Positions 16,489 through 23,958 of a stretch of 64,000 bases of DNA are shown here, one piece after another. This DNA comes from JANXQG01 sp964615095. GTDB taxonomy: Bacteria > Planctomycetota > Planctomycetia > Pirellulales > Thermoguttaceae. The notes under the pieces are model-generated. The model worked only from the letters and a program-made list of their open reading frames with translations. It made no database searches and was not told the DNA's origin. The DNA is taken from positions 1 through 64,000 of the forward strand of contig CAZTPX010000011.1 in the NCBI GenBank assembly GCA_964615095.1. Direction: 5' to 3'. Every line of letters begins with the position of its first letter. Within the stretch, counting starts at the first letter, position 1. The position numbers and the translations under genes were made by a program.

Positions 16489-16557
16489 CCTTCCACTACC
16501 TCCATGCCCTCTACTGTAATTACTAGGGAGGCAGTTGTCTCATTCATTATTGGCACG

Positions 16558-16968
16558 GAGGGTGGCGAGTTAGTTACTCAAACGCTTTTGCGTGCCAAGC
16601 GACTGGATTCCACAGGAATCCGTCCAACGATAAATGCTAATCGACACAAGCATCATAACTTGCGGCAGAAAAATGTCAACATTTGATGGTGTTGGAGCGT
16701 GCAGGAGCCGGAACTACGATTATCAGTTGAAAACCGTCAAAGCACCGTGACACCGCAAGCGCGTCGCCGATCACTTTGCCGGCCGATCAACCGCTTGTTC
16801 GACCGCTTAGCCCGTATTGCAGACTGTCCTTCAAGCCTCCGCGACAAGCTATCTGCGTCATGATCTTTTTGGTCGCGATCACCAGGAGCAATTGCAGATG
16901 AGGATGGACCAGGTACCTGCCGGGCCGTGGTGCGGTGGACTTGGCCGTGCGAGGGCCCTTGGTTCTGG
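16558..16968. other. Intergenic region, no gene seen
   Basis: This 411-bp stretch between the IS right end and the 3' end of the phosphodiesterase gene holds no convincing reading frame. Short frames across 16737-17161 are out of phase with anything recognisable. It may contain degraded mobile-element sequence, but I cannot assign it. Confidence 0.4.
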
Positions 16969-18114
16969 CTAGGGTCGGATCGCCAGGTCCTGCCGGACAT
17001 TGATCGTGGACCCGGGTACAGGCCCCAGGCCGAGCAACTTCAGCGCCAGATTCGCGCCGTCGCCGTTGCGCACGGGTTGCAACAGATCGGTGTGCAACGG
17101 ATGGCCGGTCCCGGGGTTGCGGCGCGTTGCCACGTACCTGAACTTTCGCGATAGGCCCCAATAACCCCGGTATCTCGCGCGTGGAACTCTGTGCAGGTTC
17201 AACGCGTAAAGGTCTTTGCCGACGGCCGCGCCGCAGCCCCAGATGTAAACTGGGATCGTATAATCCTCGAGAAGGAGATTGTCGGCGTGGTCGCGGTCCT
17301 TGCCGCCGTGATCCGAAGTGAGGAAGATTGTCGTCCTGCCGCGAAACTCAGGGCTGTTGTCCAGTAGTTGGAAAATGCGTCCCAGTTGGGCGTCGACTCT
17401 CCGGATAGCTTCCTGGTAGGCATCGCTTCCCCAACCGTGCGCGTGGCCGGCGGCGTCCGGGTCGGCATAGTGCAGAAAGGCGTACTGGAACGGCTGCGCT
17501 TGCATGGCGGCGATGAACTTTGCCGTCATCGATCCGCAGTCCTTGTCGTAGACGAAGCAATCGATTTTGTTGCGGCCGTAATCCGGCTTGCCGGCGCATG
17601 CGGCGCCGTGCTCGGCATCGTAGGAATCGCGGTAAAGCGAGAACTTGGTCTTCCCGCACATGAGCGCGGTCCGCAGCCCATGATCGTGCGCCACGTCGAA
17701 TACGCTGGCGATATAGGTGCCGTCATGTTGTTTCTGATTGTGCAGGGTTTCTCCCCGCGGGGGATCGGTGTTCTTCGTATAATGGTGGCCGCCAGGCCCC
17801 TTCACGCTGCGCCCGGTCATCATGGTCGTGTGATTGGGAAGCGTTACGGTCATGTCGTCATCGTTGCGGGCATTGTTGGTCCAAGCCCCTTCGACCTGAA
17901 AACGCCTGAAGTTAGGCAGCTCATTTTTCTCGATCATCGGCTGAAGGTAAACGGAACCGAGTCCGTCGACACTGATTTCGATGAAGTACTTGCAGCCCGC
18001 TGCCGTTGTGGACTGCGCGGAGGCGGCCTGCGGCAAGAGCCAGCCGGCCAACATCAGGGCTGCGACGAAAGACCTACGGGTAATTGCCGTGATAGCGTGG
18101 GAAATCAACTTCAT
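16969..18114 (-). CDS. Secreted alkaline-phosphatase-superfamily phosphodiesterase/pyrophosphatase
   Basis: The 381-aa protein has a signal peptide (residues 1-34, with a twin-Arg TRRSF before the hydrophobic core). The AP-superfamily metal and nucleophile motifs are present: SVDGLGSVYL (Asp), LPNHTTMMTGR (Thr nucleophile), ADPDAAGHAHG and TSDHGG (two-metal ligands). This is the type I phosphodiesterase/nucleotide pyrophosphatase branch. About 25 residues around RARYRGYWGLSRKFRYVATR seem to be an insertion before the conserved C-terminal block NGDGANLALKLLGLGP. The ATG at 18114 has GAGGAG touching it, which is unusually close, so the start is not certain. Confidence 0.8.
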   Translation of the reverse strand: MKLISHAITAITRRSFVAALMLAGWLLPQAASAQSTTAAGCKYFIEISVDGLGSVYLQPMIEKNELPNFRRFQVEGAWTNNARNDDDMTVTLPNHTTMMTGRSVKGPGGHHYTKNTDPPRGETLHNQKQHDGTYIASVFDVAHDHGLRTALMCGKTKFSLYRDSYDAEHGAACAGKPDYGRNKIDCFVYDKDCGSMTAKFIAAMQAQPFQYAFLHYADPDAAGHAHGWGSDAYQEAIRRVDAQLGRIFQLLDNSPEFRGRTTIFLTSDHGGKDRDHADNLLLEDYTIPVYIWGCGAAVGKDLYALNLHRVPRARYRGYWGLSRKFRYVATRRNPGTGHPLHTDLLQPVRNGDGANLALKLLGLGPVPGSTINVRQDLAIRP

Positions 18115-18236
18115 CTCCTCGGCGGGATAGGGGGCACGATCGGGAATGCTAAGGTGGGCTGGGCAGGCGAGTCGCAAGATTGCGGCCCAGGCGGGCGCAG
18201 GGCAAGCCTATATTAAAGATTCCAGGCACCCCCTTG

Positions 18237-18264
18237 TCAAGCAATCTCTGTCAAGCAATCTCTG
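18237..18264. repeat. Two tandem copies of a 14-bp unit
   Basis: GTCAAGCAATCTCT occurs twice back to back in the gap between the phosphodiesterase gene and GH127. The rest of the 18115-18521 gap shows no gene or clear promoter. Confidence 0.8.
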
Positions 18265-18521
18265 AAAACGATTGCAGGATTACTTCTAGCCGTCTGTAAC
18301 GGCTTTGGCCTGCGCAAAATCGACCTTGCCGAAGCCGCGCGGTTTATTACTATGGCAACAAAGTTGTCCTTGCTGGTACTGGCCGTGGGGGGCCGGTAGA
18401 ATAGATCACATTCACCGCAATCGGTCTTCGGAACCGTCAAGGCGATCGACGTCCTCGGCAGCATTCGCCCGGATCGTGCGCGGGCGGACCGCACAGGACT
18501 TTCCCAAGGAGAAAAGGTGAG

Positions 18522-20492
18522 ATGAACTTCAAACATGGCTTTACGGCAGTCGGGCTGCTGGCGCTGCTGGCTTGCGTGGCGGCGCGCGGCCAGGAATCGT
18601 CAGCCTTCTATATCGTCCCACCGGCGTTCCTCCCGTTGCGGTTCGGCGCAATCCAACCTCGCGGCTGGATTCTCCAGCAGATGCGCCGCGACCTCCACAA
18701 GGGTTTCGCGGGCCGCCTCGACGAACTATGCCACGAGGCCTCGAGCGACATTTTTGCCTCCGGTCGCAACCGGCCCGGCAAACCCAATGCGGGCAATGCG
18801 GCCGGTGACGCCTGGTGGAACGGCGAGACGGAAGGCAACTGGCGTTGCGGCCACTTGATGCTCGCGTGTCTGACTGGCGAGCCGGAAGCGATGAAGAAGG
18901 CGAAGGACTACGTAGAGCATGTCCTCGCCGCGCAGGATGCCGACGGTTATCTGGGCATCTTTGCGCCCGAACTTCGCTACCAGGGCCACGGCGAGTTGTG
19001 GACGCAGACCTGTCTCTTCCGTGGCCTGCTAGCCTATGCCGACTCCCGGGGCGATGAAAAGGTCCGCGCGGCGGTCAAACGCGCCGTGGACCGGACTATT
19101 GCGGGCTACGCCACCTGCCGGCAAATCGCATTTGCCCAGCACGATCCGATGTTCGCGGACATTCTGGAACAGCTCTATGCCCGCACGGGCGAGAGGAAAT
19201 ACCTCGATTTCGGGCTGCGTCTTTACCGCGAGTGCCCCAAACTGAAAGCGTTTCTGCAGGCCCCGGAGATCAAGCAGCCGGGCGGCCTGACGGTGTTCAA
19301 CGCCTGCTACAACGGCGGTCATGGAGCAACCGTGACGGAAGTCATGCGCCTGCCGTTGTGGTTCTGGAACGCCACGGGCGACAAGGAATTTCTGCGTCTT
19401 GGCAGGGGCGCGCTTTCCGCGATGGATCACTGGGTGATGCCCAGCGGCGCGCTGGTCAGCATGGAAGCGGTGGACCACCGGCCGCAGCCGTGGGAAGTGG
19501 GATACGAGTACTGCACGATCTTCGAGCGGGAGTTCACGCTCCTCAGTGCCCTGGGGAAGCTGGGCGACGCCGCCTACGCCGACGCGGTGGAGCATCTCTG
19601 GTTCAACGCGGCCCAGGGTTCGCGGGTTCCGGACGGCACGGCGGTCCTGTATTGTTCCACGGAAAATCGCTTGCTGGTCAATGACGAGTTTGGCCGTCGC
19701 CAGCGTTTCTCGCCCACCCACCAGCATACCGCCGTCTGCTGTAACCCCAACGCTACGCGCGTCGCGCCTTATTACACCGCCGGCATGTGGATGCGCCCCC
19801 GCGGCGCCGAGCCGGCTATTGCCGCCATGCTCTACGGACCCGCGCAGGTGACCGCCGATATCGCGGGATCCAGCGTATGCATCGAGGAAAAGACGCTTTA
19901 TCCCTATGCGGGCGAAGTGGAGCTGACCGTGCGCCCCGCTAGACGTGTCGTTTTCTGCCTATGGCTTCGCAATCCGTCCTGGTCGCGTGCCACGCACGTC
20001 GTTTGTGCCGGCGCGGAAGTGCGCCTGGTCGGCGGCTTCTGGCAGGTGCGCAAGGAGTGGAGCGATGGCGACAAGGTCGCAATCCGTTTCGACCAGGCCA
20101 TCCGCGAGTTGCCCGCCGTCAACGGCGAAATTGCCCTTCAGTATGGCCCGCTGCTTTATGTGCTTCCCGTGCGCGGAACAACCAAGACCGTCAAGGCATA
20201 CCCGCGGGCTGGACTTGCCGACTACCTGATGTCCGCCGACAAGGATGCGGAAACGAAGTTGGCCCTGCCGGCTTGGCAGCGGGCTAATGGCTTTGGTTTC
20301 ACGCCGAAAAACACTTCCGCCAGCGGCGTAAATCCCGACCTTCCGCTGGACAACCCGCCCGTGGAACTGGGAGGCAAGCTGGTCCGCGAGCTTGATGGCA
20401 CGCTCGTGCCCGTCAGACTCGTGCCCATGGGCGCACAAAGCGCCCGTCTACGGCGTGTGACGTTTCCCGTGACCGCCTCGGGAAAGAAGTGA
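18522..20492 (+). CDS. GH127-type beta-L-arabinofuranosidase (DUF1680), secreted
   Basis: The 656-aa product has a signal peptide (1-23) and the full-length GH127 (alpha/alpha)6-barrel plus beta-sandwich. Hallmarks are LPLRFGAIQPRGWI near the start, RCGHLMLACL, GELWTQTCLFRGLLAYAD, and the zinc/nucleophile cysteines in HQHTAVCCNPNATR (about residues 405-407). The family removes beta-L-arabinofuranose using a Cys nucleophile held by Zn. The ATG at 18522 follows AAGGAG with normal spacing. It is probably exported and acts on plant or algal arabinose-containing glycans. Confidence 0.88.
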   Translation: MNFKHGFTAVGLLALLACVAARGQESSAFYIVPPAFLPLRFGAIQPRGWILQQMRRDLHKGFAGRLDELCHEASSDIFASGRNRPGKPNAGNAAGDAWWNGETEGNWRCGHLMLACLTGEPEAMKKAKDYVEHVLAAQDADGYLGIFAPELRYQGHGELWTQTCLFRGLLAYADSRGDEKVRAAVKRAVDRTIAGYATCRQIAFAQHDPMFADILEQLYARTGERKYLDFGLRLYRECPKLKAFLQAPEIKQPGGLTVFNACYNGGHGATVTEVMRLPLWFWNATGDKEFLRLGRGALSAMDHWVMPSGALVSMEAVDHRPQPWEVGYEYCTIFEREFTLLSALGKLGDAAYADAVEHLWFNAAQGSRVPDGTAVLYCSTENRLLVNDEFGRRQRFSPTHQHTAVCCNPNATRVAPYYTAGMWMRPRGAEPAIAAMLYGPAQVTADIAGSSVCIEEKTLYPYAGEVELTVRPARRVVFCLWLRNPSWSRATHVVCAGAEVRLVGGFWQVRKEWSDGDKVAIRFDQAIRELPAVNGEIALQYGPLLYVLPVRGTTKTVKAYPRAGLADYLMSADKDAETKLALPAWQRANGFGFTPKNTSASGVNPDLPLDNPPVELGGKLVRELDGTLVPVRLVPMGAQSARLRRVTFPVTASGKK

Positions 20493-20540
20493 TACTCATT
20501 CCCAAGGGGGCGTGGCGGTCAGAAAGCGCAAAAGCCACTG

Positions 20541-20566
20541 CCGGCAGGAGTGGCCTACCGGGAAAA
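20541..20566. repeat. Small palindrome in the GH127-LarA gap
   Basis: A near-palindrome reading, in reverse complement, GTAGGCCACTCCTGCCGGCA lies between two convergent genes. It resembles the elements at 49313 and 61886, which also have GTAGG outside and TGCCG at the centre. Further down (about 20640-20705) is a second GC-rich palindromic stretch with GCGGCGACAGGTCGCCGC. No gene is seen in 20493-20765. Confidence 0.55.
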
Positions 20567-20765
20567 CAAAAACAACTGCATGGCAAAAAGTAGGCGGCAC
20601 GACCATGGGTACATGGTGCCCGACACGGTTGCTTGTGCCGCACCCCGAAGAGAAAGCCGCTCCGCGGCGAAAGGAAAGCGGCGACAGGTCGCCGCACTCG
20701 AAAATGGGAAAGAGAAAGCGGCAGTACCACCTCCGCCCTATTGCCGACTTTGTGTCAAAGCAGCC

Positions 20766-22040
20766 CTACCGCAACCGGTCGGGATGTGCCCATAGCCCCA
20801 GGGCCGGGTTGCCGATAAAAAAGATCCTTTCCCCATCGGGCATCGTGGCCCAGCCATCGCGCCGTGTGGGCGGCCCGTAACGCTTGAGCATCGCATCCAA
20901 ATCGCCGTAGCCGTAGCCGACCGATTCGATCTCCGCGCGGGAAAGATGCCCCGGGCAATAGGTAATGCGGAACCGCCCTTCCGACGAGCCGTGGATCAGG
21001 TGCGCGGCAGCGGAAAGATTCTGCGGCAGGTCCGCGGTCTCGCGGACCAACTGCATTATCCGCGGCGTGCCGAAGTAGCCGTACTTGCGGATCAAGGCGT
21101 CGATCTGCCGGTCCTCGCCAAAAGACTCGACGCCCGGTGCCAGCACGATCAACTCGCCACCGTCGGCGATCGCCATCCGCGTTCGATACACGGCCTTGTT
21201 GCCCAGCCAGGTGCTATGAAACTCCTCCGCGTCGAGATAGACGACCATTTTTTTGGGGGCTTCATCCAGCACCGTGAAGTTCACTTTCATGGAAAGTTCC
21301 GCTGCCGCGTGAAAACACTCGACGTCGTTGCCGATGAACAGCCCGCGCATGGCCAGGCTGCCGTCGTCGCGCGGTGCGACGACGGTGAGCATGAATACCA
21401 AAGGCAACTTGCCGCAGAAGTGGTCCTGGGCGTAGTTCAAGATGCGGCGCAACGGCGTGTCGGCCCGGCCCATCATCCGCTCCATACCGTAGGCCGCGCC
21501 GATGAAGTGGCTTTCGTTGATGCCCTTCACTCCGCCGGCGCCGACGAAGATATTCTTGTTGTAGTTGGCCATGCCCATCACTTCGTGGGGCACAACCTGG
21601 CCGATCGAGAGCACCAGGTCGTGGCCACCATCCCAAATCAAGCGGTTGAGCTGGGCAGGCCAAGCGCGGGTCCAGATGCCTTCCGTCGTCCGGCAAACGA
21701 AGTCGGCCGGGACCTCGCCGATCGTGATTACGTCGTTCCGCCAGTCGTGCTCGCGGATCAGGCCGCGCGGGATAGAGGGCAACATCCGCTCGAGCTGCCA
21801 GTCGGTCATCGCGGCATGCGTGCCCAAGGCCGGCATGACGTCGCTCAGCCGCTCGCCGAAGTGTTCGTAGGCCAGGCCCGCCAGCAACCCCGCAATGCTG
21901 TTGACCCGCGTATAATCGGGCGGCAAGGCCAGCACCTTTCGCCGCTCGCCGAGCTTTGCAAACGCCGCAGCCAGCGCCGCGCGGAGGTCATCGCGGCTCA
22001 GGTCCGTGGTTGGAGAACCTTCTGCGAAATAGGTTGGCAT
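20766..22040 (-). CDS. LarA-like (DUF2088) nickel-pincer racemase/epimerase
   Basis: The 424-aa product matches the LarA family, whose members racemise or epimerise alpha-hydroxy acids with a nickel-pincer nucleotide. It has the N-terminal PPDYTRVNSIAGLL, GTHAAMT, the central GQVVPHEVMGMANYNKNI and GGVKGINESHFIGA. Length and order are normal. It starts 10 bp after the GH29 stop, so the two are co-transcribed. With a fucosidase partner, a sugar-acid epimerase (fuconate- or mannonate-type) is plausible but not shown. No larB/C/E maturation genes are in the window. Confidence 0.85.
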   Translation of the reverse strand: MPTYFAEGSPTTDLSRDDLRAALAAAFAKLGERRKVLALPPDYTRVNSIAGLLAGLAYEHFGERLSDVMPALGTHAAMTDWQLERMLPSIPRGLIREHDWRNDVITIGEVPADFVCRTTEGIWTRAWPAQLNRLIWDGGHDLVLSIGQVVPHEVMGMANYNKNIFVGAGGVKGINESHFIGAAYGMERMMGRADTPLRRILNYAQDHFCGKLPLVFMLTVVAPRDDGSLAMRGLFIGNDVECFHAAAELSMKVNFTVLDEAPKKMVVYLDAEEFHSTWLGNKAVYRTRMAIADGGELIVLAPGVESFGEDRQIDALIRKYGYFGTPRIMQLVRETADLPQNLSAAAHLIHGSSEGRFRITYCPGHLSRAEIESVGYGYGDLDAMLKRYGPPTRRDGWATMPDGERIFFIGNPALGLWAHPDRLR

Positions 22041-22050
22041 GGCTTCTTCC

Positions 22051-23748
22051 TTATTTCTTCCTTGGGGAAAACAACTGGAATTCCGTGATCGTGGGGCCTT
22101 CGCTGGCGTCGAGGATATTCAGGCGGACTACCTGGGCCGTGACCACAGGGAACTCCGCGGAGAAACCGTCGCCGATCGTCGTGCCCCGGTAGAACGTCTT
22201 CCATCGATCGCCTTCCTTTGCTTGCAGTTCGAAGGATTGTACTCGCCCGGCATAGGCTTCGTCGATCGCCGCCCGGTCGAACGTCAGCACGTGGTCCAGG
22301 TCGATCTCCAGCCAAGCCGTGTGTGTACCGGCGTCGGTAGCCCAACGCGTGTCAGCGTCGTTGTCGATTGCCTTTTCCGCGCTGTATTGGGCGTCACTCT
22401 GGTACACGTTCGACGCCGTAGCCTTCATGGACGGCCGGATCAGCCCGTCGCCGATGTTGGCGGAGGCACTCATGGGCCGAATGTCATCCGCCGGGCCGTC
22501 GAGCGTCAGGGCGATGATCGTGTCGATCTCCTGCCGGTCTGCCTTGGGCACGCTGAGCGTGATCTCGCCATCGGCCTGCGCCAGCGCCACGCGGCCGCCG
22601 GTCAGCAGCGCGGCGGAGATGATCTTCTTCGGCAGGGCGGGAAGCACAATCGAATCGCCGCGCCATTGGAGCACGTGAACGTAAACCGTATCGCCCCGGC
22701 TCGTGCTGACGAACTCCTTGCCGGGCTTGTATGGTCCGCCGCGCGTGCCGTAGATCGTCTGCCCGTACTGGGCAAGCCATTGCCCCATCTGCTCGAGGCG
22801 ATCGACCTGCCGGGCTTCGATCGCGCCGCTGGGCATGGGGCCGACGTTGAACAACAGATTGCCATCGCCGCCCGCGCAGGTAATCAATACTTGCAGGCAC
22901 TTCTTCAGCGACTTCATGTCATCGTTGGGCTTCCACGCCCACTGGTTGCAAATCGTCATGCAGGTTTCCCAGGGCCGGTCGATCTGAAAGGCCCCGATCG
23001 TCTGCTCGGGCGTGCTGAAGTCGCCAGTCAGGCCGCAACGGTCGTTGATAATGATCTCCGGCTGCAGCCGCCGGATCAAAGTAAACAGCCGCGGGGCATC
23101 CCAGTCCTTGTCCGACCCGCCCAGGCCGTCGAACCAGATCACGTCGATCTGCCCGTAGTTGCTCAGCAATTCGCCCACCTGGCCGTGCAGGTATTTGATG
23201 TATCGAGCATGGTTGGCAGTGCGGTAGTCGGGATGATGCGCGTCGGGCTGCGAATAGTACACGCCGAAGCGGATACCCGCCACTCGGCAGGCCTCCGCCA
23301 ACTCCTTGACCACGTCGCGGTGAAAGGGACTCTGCGGGTTGGTGATCTTGTGGTCGGTGAGCCGGCTGTCGAATTCGCAGAAACCGTCGTGGTGCTTGCT
23401 CGTGAAGACCATGTACTTCATACCGGCGGCCTTGGCCGTGGCCACCCACTCGTGGGCGCTGAATTTCACGGGGTTGAACTGCTTGTAAAGGCTGTCGTAT
23501 TCCGCCGCGGGGATGCTGCCGCGGGCGCCGTTGGGGCCGGGATTGCGCGACCAGCCGATCTCGGTGCCCTTGAGCGAAACCGGCCCCCAATGAATGAACA
23601 TGCCGAAGCGGGCCTCCTGCCACCACTTCATGCGGGCCGTCCGCTGGGCGGCCGATTCCGTCGGCGCGGTCGACCCGGCTGCGGCCAGCGATCCAGGGTG
23701 GGCAATCACAAGGACGGCGATAACCATCAGACATGCTTGGATTTTCAC
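22051..23748 (-). CDS. Secreted GH29 alpha-L-fucosidase with C-terminal F5/8-type domain
   Basis: The 565-aa protein has a signal peptide and the GH29 barrel: WWQEARFGMFIHWGP, FTSKHHDGFCEFDS and DVIWFDGLGGS, the last carrying the nucleophile Asp. GNLLFNVGPMPSG closes the barrel. The last 150 residues form a discoidin-like (F5/8 type C) carbohydrate-binding domain (SAEKAIDNDADTRWATDAG). The GTG at 23748 is chosen because GGGGA lies 8 bases upstream and the signal peptide starts there. The open frame upstream merely runs through a palindromic repeat. It precedes the LarA-like gene. Confidence 0.9.
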   Translation of the reverse strand: MKIQACLMVIAVLVIAHPGSLAAAGSTAPTESAAQRTARMKWWQEARFGMFIHWGPVSLKGTEIGWSRNPGPNGARGSIPAAEYDSLYKQFNPVKFSAHEWVATAKAAGMKYMVFTSKHHDGFCEFDSRLTDHKITNPQSPFHRDVVKELAEACRVAGIRFGVYYSQPDAHHPDYRTANHARYIKYLHGQVGELLSNYGQIDVIWFDGLGGSDKDWDAPRLFTLIRRLQPEIIINDRCGLTGDFSTPEQTIGAFQIDRPWETCMTICNQWAWKPNDDMKSLKKCLQVLITCAGGDGNLLFNVGPMPSGAIEARQVDRLEQMGQWLAQYGQTIYGTRGGPYKPGKEFVSTSRGDTVYVHVLQWRGDSIVLPALPKKIISAALLTGGRVALAQADGEITLSVPKADRQEIDTIIALTLDGPADDIRPMSASANIGDGLIRPSMKATASNVYQSDAQYSAEKAIDNDADTRWATDAGTHTAWLEIDLDHVLTFDRAAIDEAYAGRVQSFELQAKEGDRWKTFYRGTTIGDGFSAEFPVVTAQVVRLNILDASEGPTITEFQLFSPRKK

Positions 23749-23784
23749 GATCGCTTCCCCATTGTTTGCGGTTTGCGGCAAGCT

Positions 23785-23840
23785 CGTGGCACGGGCTTCC
23801 AGCCCGTGAACGGCGACATGGGCAAGATGCCCGTGCCACG
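23785..23840. repeat. Dispersed palindrome of the GTGGCACGGGC...GCCCGTGCCAC type
   Basis: Outer arms CGTGGCACGGGC and GCCCGTGCCACG are perfect 12-bp inverted repeats, with inner partial symmetry (CCAGCCCGTG). Translated by accident it gives GTGFQPV and GQDARAT, peptides I recall as recurring artefacts in planctomycete and verrucomicrobial annotations, so it probably belongs to a high-copy intergenic family. Confidence 0.8.
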
Positions 23841-23958
23841 TTGGCGCCCTTCTACCGGAAAATCTTGCCGCGTACTTTGCAGTTTGCCTTTCGTTCGACT
23901 CTGAATTATCATACATGCCATACCCGCCTCATTCCACCCCGCCTTGAAATAAACGACC

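Larger units (their letters stand above)
14905..16557 (-). mobile_element. IS3-family insertion sequence
   Basis: The element carries overlapping orfA and orfB. Its ends are inverted repeats: the left reads CGTGTCAAGAGTTTTGAGAC and the right, reverse complemented, CGTGCCAATAATGAATGAGA, and both continue into ACAACTGC. The terminal TG...CA of IS3 elements is found two bases inside these limits. A 3-bp GAG flanks both ends as a possible target duplication. Both frames are open, so the element may still be active. The left end lies 24 bp upstream of the Cys-repeat gene start. Confidence 0.85.

Noticed and set aside
20946..22088. 380-aa plus-strand frame opposite the LarA-like gene
   Set aside because: Shadow frame; LarA motifs lie on the minus strand.
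22039..23904. 621-aa plus-strand frame opposite GH29
   Set aside because: Shadow of the fucosidase gene with no domain of its own; the conserved GH29 motifs are on the minus strand.
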